This document shows, one piece after another, positions 11,339 through 20,881 of a DNA stretch of 64,000 nt. Origin of the DNA: Cliona cf. orientalis (lineage: Eukaryota > Porifera > Demospongiae > Clionaida > Clionaidae). Location of the stretch: contig OZ005690.1 in NCBI GenBank assembly GCA_963930775.1, positions 10,938,411-11,002,410 of the forward strand, in the 5' to 3' direction. The translations under genes and the position numbers were made by a program. Within the stretch, counting starts at the first letter, position 1. Each line of letters begins with the position of its first letter. The notes below the pieces were generated by a model that did not search any database, was not told the origin of the DNA, and saw only the letters and a program-made list of their open reading frames with translations.

Positions 11339-13764
11339 ATGAATTCTAGAGCTGCCTTCACTGGATTTGAGCCTTATAAATTGACTGGAGTTAGAGTGAC
11401 AGATCGAGAGTTTGGACACGGCTCCTACGCTACTGTCTTAGAACTAGACTACATGGGATTGAAATGTGCTGGCAAGAAACTCCATGATATCATGTGTGCT
11501 ACTAAGGCAGGGAGATACCAGCTATACTGTTCGCAGATTCAAGGAAGAATGTCGTCTACTCAGTCAAGTGCGCCACCCCAACATTGTCCAATTTCTTGGC
11601 ATACATTTCTACCATGGAGAGCCGATTCCTATCCTAGTCATGGAGTTTCTTCCCACCAACCTCACCTCCTGTATCGAGCAATATGGCATTCTCCCAAAGG
11701 AGATTAGCTATTCCATCCTTCACGATGTGGCTCTTGGTTTGAACTTTCTCCACGGCCAGGCTCCTTCCATTGTTCATCGAGATCTCTCTTCTAACAATGT
11801 CCTTCTCACCCCCAACATGACAGCCAAGATCTCTGATCTGGGTGTGGCCAGGATCCTCAATCTCACTCCAGGACATCTCACCCACTTGACACAGACTCCT
11901 GGCACCCCTGCCTACATGCCACCAGAGGTGATGGTAGCCAACCCCAAATATGATACGAGTGTTGATGAATTTTCATATGGTGCCTTAATGATCCATATCT
12001 TGAGTGGTAGGTGGCCAGAACCACAGGTTGGACAGGCGAAATTGGAGGAAGGCAAACTAGTTCCAGTCTCTGAAGCAGAGCGACGTGAGGTGTTTCTTCA
12101 AATCATCGGAAAGGACCACCCTCTTATGGATCTCATTCGAAAGTGCATTGACAATGATCCCAGTCATAGAGTTGCAGCAAGGGGGATTGTTGAAATCATA
12201 GCAGCTTTGGTGCTACAATTTCCCACCACATTCGAGAACAGATTAGAAATGCTGAGACGTGCACAAGTTCAGGAAAAGAAGATACGATCATTGAGTGAAG
12301 AAGTTGACCAGAAAGCGAGAGAGATTGAGCACCTAACCATGCTTCATACCAGTGAAGTCGAAGCACTTCAGCTACAAATCACAAATTTTGATTCAGATGG
12401 TATGTTACTGAGAGAAGAAAAAACAGCCGAAGTAGAGGGGCTGAAGGCAAATGTGGTACTGTATGAAGCTCAGCTTGAACACATCGAGAGTACACTGAAA
12501 CAGCTCAAGACACAACAAATAAAAGAGAGAGAGGAGTTTGATATTCAGCTAAACAACGAGCGACAAGCAAGCCAGAAGTTATCAGCTGAAAATCTTGATC
12601 TACTATCTGAAGTGATGAAATTGAAAGTAGCTGTTAACTCAGCTCAGAGCAAGGTATCGTCACTTGAAGCGGAGATCACTTTGAAGGATTTTGCTCTATC
12701 GCAAAAGGATGCTTCCCTCAAACAAAGCTACGCTGAAATCAAGGCAAAATCTAAAGCGATTCAGAGCAAAGACGGTATCATCTCACGGATGGAGGAACAG
12801 CTAGCTAGGGTGAGAGAATATCTGGCTACAAAACAACAGGTGAGATCATAGCTTGTTATTTTACTCATGGCCGTACCTGCTATACCGTAACGGTGTAGTT
12901 TAATATTTTAATGCTCTCAGCTACTATAGTATGATACATTTTTTAAGTACTCTATGGATAAATTATTGAATACTTGGGGTATAGAGTATTATTATTATTG
13001 TGTTGTTGACATTGCATTAGGCTTTTCACATGGAAGCAGCTAGCATCAGGTGGAAGCAGTGTGCTAATCTACCAACCAAGATGAACGCTGTAAAGTCAAC
13101 TGTCATTGAAGGGAAGGTCTATTGTAGAGGAGTGACTGAGGAAGGTGGAGATACTGAGTACATTGTCTACTGCTATGCCTTGTCACAAGACAAGTGGACC
13201 ACTCTGCCGCCACTTCCTGTGAAATGGTTCGGTCTCGGCCACATCGATAGCAACTTAGTGGCTATTGGAGGGTGGAAGAGAAATGGCGACCAAACTAATG
13301 AGGTGTACACGTACGATGAACAGTCGAGAAAGTGGAAGCAGACCATTCCCCCTATGCCAACGAGTAGGGTCTACCCCTCTGTATTGAGCCTCAAATCGCA
13401 TATTTTCGTCATTGGTGGCTATTCTCCGTCCTATACTGCTGTAGTGGAGATATTTAAGTCGGACGTTTCTCAGTGGTTTAAGGCTGACCCACTGCCTAAA
13501 GCTTGTTGTGACATGTCCAGTGTTGCTATTGATGACGTCATCTATTCACTGGGAGGATACAAACATCCACTGCATCTCAGTCAAGCTGTGTGTGCACCCA
13601 TCAGCGACCTTCTCCACAGTGCCGTATCAGCCGATGACAGTATAGAAAGTGAAATAAGCTTCACAAAGTCCGTTTGGAAGAAGCTACCCAATACCCCAAC
13701 ATACGAACCATCTGCAGCTGTGCTAGGTGGAAAGCTTCTGGCAATAGGTGGAACAGATAAGGAG

Positions 13765-13800
<36 letters not shown>

Positions 13801-13947
13801 TCCATCTCTCTCTCCCTCTCCTTAAGGCATTCCTCCAGCTCTAGGCGCGAACATCGTAGTCATGACGACCGTGGTGAGCGAAGTGGCCGTAGCAGTCACC
13901 GTAGCTCCAAACATCACAGAGACAGAAGCAGGGAGAGAAGAAGATGA
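11339..13947 (+). CDS. TKL kinase-coiled coil-kelch gene with a frameshift and an RS-tail read-through
   Basis: The first frame (11339 to about 11505) gives a kinase N-lobe with GHGSYATVLEL and CAGKKL. Homology then continues one frame over (YTVRRFKEECRLLSQVRHPN), so one extra base lies near 11500-11510. The kinase keeps HRD (SIVHRDLSSNNVLL) and DLG and looks catalytically competent. A long heptad-rich coiled coil follows to 12839. GT-AG splicing (12840-13020, phase 0) joins it to an exon with kelch repeats (IGGWKRNG, FVIGGYSPS, AIGGTDK). At about 13762 kelch similarity stops, and the frame runs through a (CT)n tract into a copied CPSF6 RS exon, ending at 13947. The kelch 3' part missing here survives at 38886-39217. 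It may be a pseudogene, an assembly error, or a real chimera. Confidence 0.6.
13769..13798 (+). repeat. (CT)n microsatellite
   Basis: An uninterrupted CT dinucleotide run lies between the truncated kelch exon and the copied CPSF6 exon. It corresponds to the polypyrimidine tract before the genuine CPSF6 terminal exon at 1239. In the kelch frame it reads Leu-Ser repeats. Confidence 0.9.
13827..13947 (+). CDS. CPSF6 terminal (RS) exon, copy 2
   Basis: This has the same length and reading frame as the genuine exon 1239-1359, with the acceptor AG at 13825-13826. It differs at eight positions; seven are synonymous (for example CGT/CGC, GAG/GAA, CAC/CAT) and one is Arg to His at the first full codon. 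The frame stays open to the same TGA. It could serve as an alternative 3' exon or be a recently duplicated relic under constraint or gene conversion. Confidence 0.7.
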
Positions 13948-13955
13948 ATAAACAC

Positions 13956-14502
13956 ACTCAATCTTCTACCTATGTCAATGTTGCTTGAGCTCAGTGACCT
14001 GTGTTTCTTCATAAAGTCTTTGAAACTCCATGAGTCGCCCAACCAATCCTTTAATATTTCCAAACATGTTTCCTTCAGCCACAACAACACCAGGTCTGGT
14101 ACCTTCAATAAGCTAGTTCAGCCTCCTATTAAACATAATAGAGACAAACAATTTTACTTCTACAGATTACCGCATTAGATTCTCTGGAACTCATTACCTC
14201 CCATCGACCTAAATTTATCATTCACAATCAGAAAGCAATTAATTAATATCTTTTGGAAGTCGTTTCTCACAAAATTCAATCCAGATGTCAGTTGCTCCTA
14301 CTACTTTGCTTGTCCATGCCCAAGATGCTTCTCCCTGCCAAAGTCCCGCTTCAACTCACTGGTCCAAGATCCTACAACAATTTTTAATCATCTATGACTT
14401 TTCTAGCCTAGAACGATTTATTTTATACTACTTTATTATTTTATCATCCTGTCAGGCTGTTACAACCCTGTAGCAGACCTTCAGCTATAGAAGCTGTAAA
14501 GC

Positions 14503-14529
<27 letters not shown>
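13956..14529 (+). mobile_element. 5'-truncated non-LTR retrotransposon (LINE) 3' end
   Basis: The translation LLPMSMLLELSDLCFFIKSL, then QFYFYRLP, then (one frame over) LWNSLPPIDLNLSF and CSYYFACPCPRC is typical of the C terminus of animal LINE reverse transcriptases, as I recall the family. It ends in a (TAA)n tail (about 14497-14530). AATAAACAC occurs at 13947-13955 and 14530-14538, a plausible 9-bp target-site duplication. The element interrupts a copied CPSF6 3' UTR, which resumes with ACTAACTTTCAAATTACAA. It is frameshifted, 5'-truncated and inactive. Confidence 0.7.
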
Positions 14530-14535
<6 letters not shown>

Positions 14536-14726
14536 CACTAACTTTCAAATTACAATGATGTTGTGTATAATACCTTGCTTCCACTATTACTGCATGGGCT
14601 AGCTTTGTTTCATGACATTGTTCAAAATAAAGCAGTGCTTCCCTATAATATTGTTATATTAAATGCTCTCTTATTGGTACTATACTGACATGTCAGCCAT
14701 AATAATCAAATTTTGCAGGCTTTTTA

Positions 14727-14737
14727 ACGCATGCGCA
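14727..14737. promoter_or_regulatory. NRF-1-type site upstream of the triple-kinase gene
   Basis: ACGCATGCGCA lies 71 bp before the ATG at 14808, followed by GTAATCTGGGTGTG as in copy A. It has one mismatch to the perfect palindrome. Confidence 0.55.
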
Positions 14738-14807
14738 GTAATCTGGGTGTGTACTTACGTACATGTATTCATAGGAGGGGCTGGCGCGCGAGACTAGTAT
14801 TTAGGAA

Positions 14808-17800
14808 ATGGCGAGCCCTAGTTCTACCCTACAGAAGTTGATACCGTTCGAAATCTCCTCTTTCGACATCCAAGGACTTGAAGACGAAGACACCCGTGGC
14901 TCTGGACCGTACGGTGCCGTGTATGCAGTCACAGTGAAAGGAACGCCTAGAATAGCAAAATGTCTGCACAGTGTACTAGTGGGTGCTGACGTGAATCAGT
15001 CCGAGAAGCAGGGAATCAGAGAGAGATTTCTCAATGAATGTCTACTTTTGAGCAAGCTGGATCACCAAAATGTGGTCAAATTTGTTGGAGTCCACTTTAG
15101 CCCCAAAGATCGCTCAGATGTCACCCTGATCATGGAGCGATTACACATGGACCTGGAAAAATTTCTGGACCCTTATCAACGCCCCAATATTGATGCCTCC
15201 ACCAAGCTCTCCATCCTTCTTGATGTTAGCTCAGGCTTACTCTATCTTCACACTCAGCTAGCAAATCCGATCATTCACTGTGACCTCACTGCAGGGAACG
15301 TGCTACTGACCGAGGATTTTAAGCGAGCTAAAATTGCCGATCTCGGAGTGTCAACGCTCATAGATCACCACCTACATCGAGCAGTGACTCGTACAGCATG
15401 TCCTGGTACCCTCGCGTACATGCCTCCCGAAGCACTCACTGACAAACCCAAGTATGATACACCACTGGATGTGTTCTCGTTCGGGCAATTGTCCCTCTAC
15501 GTTGCCCTTCAGCAGTTTCCCCATGTGTATGAGCTGCCTCCCGATCAGTATGTAAGAGCGTACCAGTTAGGGGAGGTGGCAATACTGAAACAAAAGAAGT
15601 GGCTTGATATGCTTCCAGAGGACCACTATCTTCGTGATTTGATTCTGTCTTGTTTAAGAGATGACCCAAGTGAGCGTCCTACCGCAGAGATACTGAACGT
15701 AAAGTTGAAGGTGCTCTGGCAAGCTTATAACCGAGACAAGGAAATGGCAAGACCTAGTTTTATCCTACAGGAGCTTATACCATTCGAAATAAACTCTTCC
15801 GACATCCAAGGCCTTGAAGACGAAGACACCCGTGGCTCTGGCTCGTACGGTGCCTTGTATGCAGTCACAGTGAAAGGTACATCCAGAATAGCAAAACGTC
15901 TGCACAGTATACTAGTGGGTGCTGACGTGAATCAGTCCGAGAAGCAGGAAATCAGAGAGAGATTTCTCAATGAGTGTCTACTTTTGAGCAAGCTGGATCA
16001 CCCAAATGTGGTCAAGTTTGTTGGAGTCCACTTCAGCCCTGAAGATCGCTCAGAAGTCATCCTGATCATGGAACGATTGCACATGGACCTGGATAAATTT
16101 CTGGACCCTGATCAACGCCCCGATATTGATACCTACACCAAGCTCTCCATCCTTCTAGATGTAAGCTCAGGCTTACTTTATCTTCACACTCAATTAACAA
16201 AACCGATAATTCATTGTGACCTCACTGCGAGGAACGTGCTACTGACTGAGGATTTCAAACGAGCTAAAATTGCCGACTTCAGAGTATCGAAGTTCATAGA
16301 TCACCACCTACATCGAGTGGTGACTTATACAGCGTGTCCTGGTACCCTTGCATACATGCCTCCCGAAGCACTCACTGACAAACCCAAGTATGATACATCG
16401 CTGGATGTGTTCTCGTTTGGGCAATTGTCCCTCTATGTTGCCCTTCAGCAGTTTCCCCATGTTGCATTTGAGCTGCTTCCCAATCAGTTAATAATAAGAG
16501 CTTACCAGTTAGGGGAGGTGGCGATACTCAAACGAAAGAAGTGGCTTGATACGCTTCCAGAGGACCACTGTCTTCGTGATTTGATTCTGTCTTGTTTAAG
16601 AGACGACCCAAGCGAGCGTCCTAACGTAGATATACTGAACGTGAAGTTGAAGGTGCTCTGGCAAGGGTATTACCGAGACAAGGAAATGGCGAGCCCTAGC
16701 TCTACCCTAGAGGATCTGATACCATTCGAAAACATCCCTTCCGACATCCGAGGGCTTGAAGACAAAGGTGGACCAACAGCTCATCAGCTCTATGAGAGAA
16801 TAGGGGAAGTGAAGGAAACCCCCCAATATGCAGAGAGTGAGAGAAGCTCTGCTGAATCTGATGCTGGCATACGAGAGCAGCTACAGGGAGAGAGACGACG
16901 ACAAGAACAGAGCCAGGAAGAAATTCATCGACTGAGAGATGAAATCAGGCAAAAAGAGATACTGGTTGAAGAAGTGTTTGAAAATGCGAAGCAACAACAA
17001 GCTCTTGCCGTGGAAAGAGAAGTTCAAAATGAGAGAAGGCGTATAGCACAACTGGAGCAGCAACTTGAACAGAATCAAGAACTAGCAAGACAGCAAGTCA
17101 CTGAGCTACAGCGACAGATACATGTTGAGCAACAAAGAGTATTGCGAAGTGAAGCATGGGCTAGAGAGCAAGCAAGGACGGAAGGCCAATTGCAAGAACA
17201 TATACAAGAATTGGAACGCAGACTTGAACAATGCGAAGTAGAAGCTTTAGGAGTACGTGTAACTGGATTGCAGCTATTACCTCAGGGGGATTCATGGAAT
17301 GTCCCTCGCAGAGAAATTCGAATCATAGAGCAGATTGGATATGGAGCAGCAGGTTTAGTGTCTAAAGGTCGCTATCAAGGCCAAGAAGTAGCTGTGAAGC
17401 AAATCCACCGAGAAATTCTTCGAGAGAAGCACATCATGGATGAATTCAAGAGGGAGGTTGGAATAATGGCCACAATTCAACATCCAAATCTCGTCCGATT
17501 CATTGCTGCAGTGTTTGACGAACGAGTCAATCAGCTACAAGAAACACCTTTACTTGTGCTTGAGCTGCTGCACACTAATCTTCGAAATGCATACAAAGAT
17601 TTCAACCTCGGTCCCAGCAAAAGCATACCAATCTTTCGTGACGTAGCCTACGGCCTGCACTATCTTCACGAGCACAGTGAGCCCATCATTCATCGCGACG
17701 TGAGTGCACCCAACATCCTACTGGAGTCCCTACCTGGGGAAACGTGGAGAGCAAAGCTTTCAGATTTCGGATCGGCAAATTTCCTCAATCGAGCCAAGAC

Positions 17801-18110
17801 ACTCGGAGTGGGAGCAATAGTCTACACAGCTCCCGAGATGTTCCCCCGAGAGGGACCCAGTGCTCCAATGCCACGCCCAACTACCAAGTGTGACGTATTC
17901 AGTTATGGGATAGTCTTAGTGGAGGTCATCACCAAGACGATGCCTACGACGGAAAATCGACACAAGCTGTTTGGTGAAGTGGAGAGGAAGTGGAGATTGA
18001 TGCACAACTTGGTCTCTCGTTGCACTGAGGTCAGTCCTCAAGCTAGACTCACTATGGCTGACGTACTAAACACGCTCAATCGAATTCCTACTGCTAAACC
18101 AAAACAATAA
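14808..18110 (+). CDS. Intronless triple-kinase protein (kinase-kinase-coiled coil-kinase), 1,100 aa
   Basis: Kinase 1 (1-312) and kinase 2 (313-625) are both copies of kinase 1 of the LRRK-like genes. Both have HCD in place of HRD (Asp kept). Kinase 1 has GSGPYG and DLG; kinase 2 has GSGSYG and DFR in place of DLG/DFG. A third truncated start (627-650) reads into a Gln/Glu/Arg-rich coiled coil (about 655-805). A different TKL kinase ends the protein (about 830-1095), with GYGAAG, VAVK (Lys864), HRD (Asp964) and DFG (Asp986), all intact. Each internal repeat begins with RDKEMA, which is the copy A leader GACAAGGAAATGGC read in frame. The Roco part is absent. Probably a cytosolic kinase; the C-terminal domain is the best catalytic candidate. 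Confidence 0.85.
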   Translation: MASPSSTLQKLIPFEISSFDIQGLEDEDTRGSGPYGAVYAVTVKGTPRIAKCLHSVLVGADVNQSEKQGIRERFLNECLLLSKLDHQNVVKFVGVHFSPKDRSDVTLIMERLHMDLEKFLDPYQRPNIDASTKLSILLDVSSGLLYLHTQLANPIIHCDLTAGNVLLTEDFKRAKIADLGVSTLIDHHLHRAVTRTACPGTLAYMPPEALTDKPKYDTPLDVFSFGQLSLYVALQQFPHVYELPPDQYVRAYQLGEVAILKQKKWLDMLPEDHYLRDLILSCLRDDPSERPTAEILNVKLKVLWQAYNRDKEMARPSFILQELIPFEINSSDIQGLEDEDTRGSGSYGALYAVTVKGTSRIAKRLHSILVGADVNQSEKQEIRERFLNECLLLSKLDHPNVVKFVGVHFSPEDRSEVILIMERLHMDLDKFLDPDQRPDIDTYTKLSILLDVSSGLLYLHTQLTKPIIHCDLTARNVLLTEDFKRAKIADFRVSKFIDHHLHRVVTYTACPGTLAYMPPEALTDKPKYDTSLDVFSFGQLSLYVALQQFPHVAFELLPNQLIIRAYQLGEVAILKRKKWLDTLPEDHCLRDLILSCLRDDPSERPNVDILNVKLKVLWQGYYRDKEMASPSSTLEDLIPFENIPSDIRGLEDKGGPTAHQLYERIGEVKETPQYAESERSSAESDAGIREQLQGERRRQEQSQEEIHRLRDEIRQKEILVEEVFENAKQQQALAVEREVQNERRRIAQLEQQLEQNQELARQQVTELQRQIHVEQQRVLRSEAWAREQARTEGQLQEHIQELERRLEQCEVEALGVRVTGLQLLPQGDSWNVPRREIRIIEQIGYGAAGLVSKGRYQGQEVAVKQIHREILREKHIMDEFKREVGIMATIQHPNLVRFIAAVFDERVNQLQETPLLVLELLHTNLRNAYKDFNLGPSKSIPIFRDVAYGLHYLHEHSEPIIHRDVSAPNILLESLPGETWRAKLSDFGSANFLNRAKTLGVGAIVYTAPEMFPREGPSAPMPRPTTKCDVFSYGIVLVEVITKTMPTTENRHKLFGEVERKWRLMHNLVSRCTEVSPQARLTMADVLNTLNRIPTAKPKQ

Positions 18111-19180
18111 CTGTATTGATTTACCGTAAGTGTATAAACTTCCCACTCCCCTTCTAGTTATAATTATATAATATATTATACAATGAAAATCATTTTTCTT
18201 ATAATATTATAATCCATGTCATTACATGAGGGCACGGATACGCATCTTAATGGTAAAGGGTCAATGCGCATGATTACGCTGTATGAACTGCTTCCATTTC
18301 TATTAAATTCCACAGAGTGTAAGAGTGAGCTGCCAGTTTGTTCCATGATCCATTAAATTAAATGCCGTGATGTCATTATAAAAAAATTATTCATTGACCA
18401 AAATGCTTGCTCCGGTCTAAATCTTTTATAGCTACCGGTACCGGTACAATTCATCAAAATAAAAATCCTTAGTAAGACAATGCATGTCATTGTAGCTACT
18501 CATTAATACAATCATAAAATTTAATTATTATACATGTGTAAATATTGTGTGACTGATGTTTGTCTTGATTCTGCGGATGATGTCTAGTATACAACTGCTG
18601 GCTGTATATATTGGTTAGCACTACTAATAGGACTCCTGGCTCTACCTGTCTAATAGAATGTTTATCAAGTCTGGGAGATGACATTCTGTAAACTGTCATC
18701 CTGAGCTGCACTTTTTAATAGCTAGTGATCATGTGATGTGCATCAATCTTGACCTATTTGCTGAGTTTGCCAGACATCTTTAAGGTCATTCTTTAATATT
18801 GTTGACAATGGAGTTGGGAAATCAAGCTTCATCTGCAGGTACGGTGCCTGTGTGCATAATGTAAGTACACCTTGTGTGTAATTAGTAGTATACCTGTGGT
18901 CCACTATTACCGCTGTTTACATTGTTGTGGTGTGCTGGGGAGCTAACTGTGTGTGTGGAGGGGGGGGGTGGCAAATTCGAGGTACATCCAATGACCTTTT
19001 TATCCTTACTTGCCAACTACATAAGTTGTACCTACAAAAAATAAGGGCCACAATATATATACTTGTGTAGGCAGTTTTGGGGTATTAATTAAGATAAGTA
19101 GCTATAGCAATAATATTATTGTTGGTAGCTATAAACTTGAAATTCTCTTGAGAGTGTTTTATATAAAAATCTAGCCACAT
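18111..19180. other. Intergenic region, no clear gene
   Basis: AT-rich sequence with short ORFs only. A possible mini-exon (ATG at about 18808, GT donor after TCATCTGCAG) cannot be supported. No repeats with clear ends were seen. Confidence 0.4.
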
Positions 19181-19373
19181 GAGATACCGAGTACATTGTC
19201 TACTGCTACGCCTTGTCACAAGACAAGTGGACCACTCTGCCGCCACTTCCTGTCAAATGGTTCGATCTCGGGCACATCGATAGCAACTTAGTGGCTATTG
19301 GAGGGTGGAAGAGAAATGGTATAGATGGTATAGACAAACAGGCCAAGTAAGTATGGTATACGTTGTACTTAGG
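19181..19373 (+). pseudogene. Chimeric relic: kelch fragment joined to CPSF6 exon end
   Basis: 19181-19319 matches the kelch exon at 13148-13286 (TACCGAGTACATTGTCTACT and onward to GAGAAATGG). It switches abruptly to GGTATAGA.AAACAGGCCAAG and GTAAGTATGG, the end of the CPSF6 exon and its donor (739-780). The CPSF6-like part has lost the codons for AMA. This is a junction of two unrelated genes left by rearrangement of the array. Confidence 0.75.
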
Positions 19374-19786
19374 AGCCTTGTCCAAAGTCCTTGTCGAAAA
19401 ATTGATGTCCCTCCCCCCTCCCTCTCTTAACATCACAGCATTTTAGCATTGATTCAACACTGAAACTCTGATTCTGCCGTTCATTTAGCCTACACATTCG
19501 GTATTCACTTGTATTCTACGGTGTTTGCTATGTCTTCATGATTCATTGCATACCTGTGCTTCTTGGACAGTTTCTTGCTTGCCTGTATATAGCACACTGG
19601 AGGCATGTCTAGACTTATAACCACAAAAATGCATAATCACAACTGAAGTTAAAATCTGCTGACAATGCAGTTGTATAATGTCGACCCACTTCCCCCCCTA
19701 ATGTCATAATGACGTTAATTTTTCCACAAGGACTTTGGGCAAGTCCCCTTATAATATGGCATTGTAAGCACTTTGGCCAACACAAT
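19374..19786. other. CPSF6-intron-like DNA with extra sequence
   Basis: The end (about 19755-19795, ATGGCATTGTAAGCACTTTG and onward) matches CPSF6 intron 2 at 906-954. The middle has no match in the genuine intron. No coding pattern is visible. Confidence 0.5.
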
Positions 19787-19795
19787 AGATTGTAT

Positions 19796-20258
19796 TAGTC
19801 TCGCAAGCCAGACCCTCACACTCCGCAGCGTTTAGTTCTTTCAGGATAAACACGCGGGGGGGGAGGGTCTGGCCCACTGCCTATGCCCGTTTGGATCCAT
19901 GATTTCGTAACATTTCGACACGTGACGTTCAACTGCGTGATGTAATTCAAAATCTCGCTCGAAAATGGTAGCCACGGAAGCATAAAGAAACAACCTGAAC
20001 AAGCGACGCTACTTTTTCGATACTAGAAAATGCCCAAACGGTAAGTCAACTTCCAAAAAACCTCGCCGTTCACCAGCTATACGCAGGATAAACATTGAAC
20101 GTGACGTAATCATATTTTCCACGAATCTGATTGGCCAGACAACATCTTGTCTGGCTGGATCCAAACAGGTATAGGCAGTGGGCCAGACCCTCCCTCCGCG
20201 TGTTTTTCCTGAAAGAACTAAAACGCTGTGGAGTGTGAGGGTCTGGCTTGCGAGACTA
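19796..20258. mobile_element. MULE-like MITE with ~103-bp inverted ends
   Basis: The left end TAGTCTCGCAAGCCAGACCC (19796-19899) and the right end (20156-20258) are inverted repeats of about 103 bp with few mismatches. AGATTGTAT flanks both sides (19787-19795 and 20259-20267), a 9-bp target-site duplication. Long TIRs with a 9-bp duplication are characteristic of Mutator-like elements. The core (about 256 bp) has no transposase. The paralogous CPSF6 intron at 946-954 carries a single AGATTGTAT, the empty site. Confidence 0.85.
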
Positions 20259-20392
20259 AGATTGTATATACAATGTGATAATGTCATGTTGTTAGTGTTT
20301 TTGTTTTTAGCTTAAGTGACCTTTTACCTCTCTCTCCCTTTATATCACCCCACCCCCCCCCCCTCTCTCTCCTTCTTTCCGTCTCTCCTAAG

Positions 20393-20543
20393 GCGTTCCT
20401 CGAGCTCTAGGCGTGAGCACCGTAGTCATGACGACCGTGGTGAGCGAAGTGGCCGTAGCAGTCACCGCAGCTCCAAGCATCACAGAGACAGAAGCAGGGA
20501 TCGAGAGAAGAAGATGAAAAACACACTAACTTTCAAAATTTAA
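20393..20543 (+). pseudogene. CPSF6 terminal (RS) exon, copy 3, shifted end
   Basis: The acceptor after TCTCCTAAG and the RS codons match 1239-1359. A 4-bp TCGA insertion near 20499 moves the frame, so the TGA is missed and the frame reads on through ..REKKMKNTLTFKI to 20543. The 3'-UTR match continues with ATTACAATGACATTGTGT. The poly(A) motif is altered (AAAAGAAA). Confidence 0.75.
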
Positions 20544-20776
20544 TTACAATGACATTGTGTATAATACCTTGCTTCCACTATTACTGCATGGGCTTTGTTT
20601 CATGGCATTGTTCAAAAGAAAGTGGTGCTACATGTATCTCCCTAATAAAATTAATACTTTCTTGGTGGTACTATACTGAGTTCAGTAATATTGAGTTTAA
20701 TCATTCTTTTAAAGTTTTTGTCAGCCATAATAGCTATTATTATGTACGTAGCTGGTCGAACTGTGTCGACAGTTTT

Positions 20777-20788
20777 TGCGCATGCGCA
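20777..20788. promoter_or_regulatory. NRF-1-type palindrome upstream of copy B
   Basis: Perfect TGCGCATGCGCA, 94 bp before the ATG of copy B, followed by ATAATCTGCGTG as in copy A. Confidence 0.6.
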
Positions 20789-20881
20789 ATAATCTGCGTG
20801 CTGTATATGTAGTGACCTGGCGCCACACCCCCTCTTTAGGATTGGGGGTGCGGCGCGCGAGTATTTTACGGAGAAAAGGAA

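Noticed and set aside
13581-13805. Minus-strand ORF over the kelch exon
   Set aside because: Antisense of kelch and the CT repeat.
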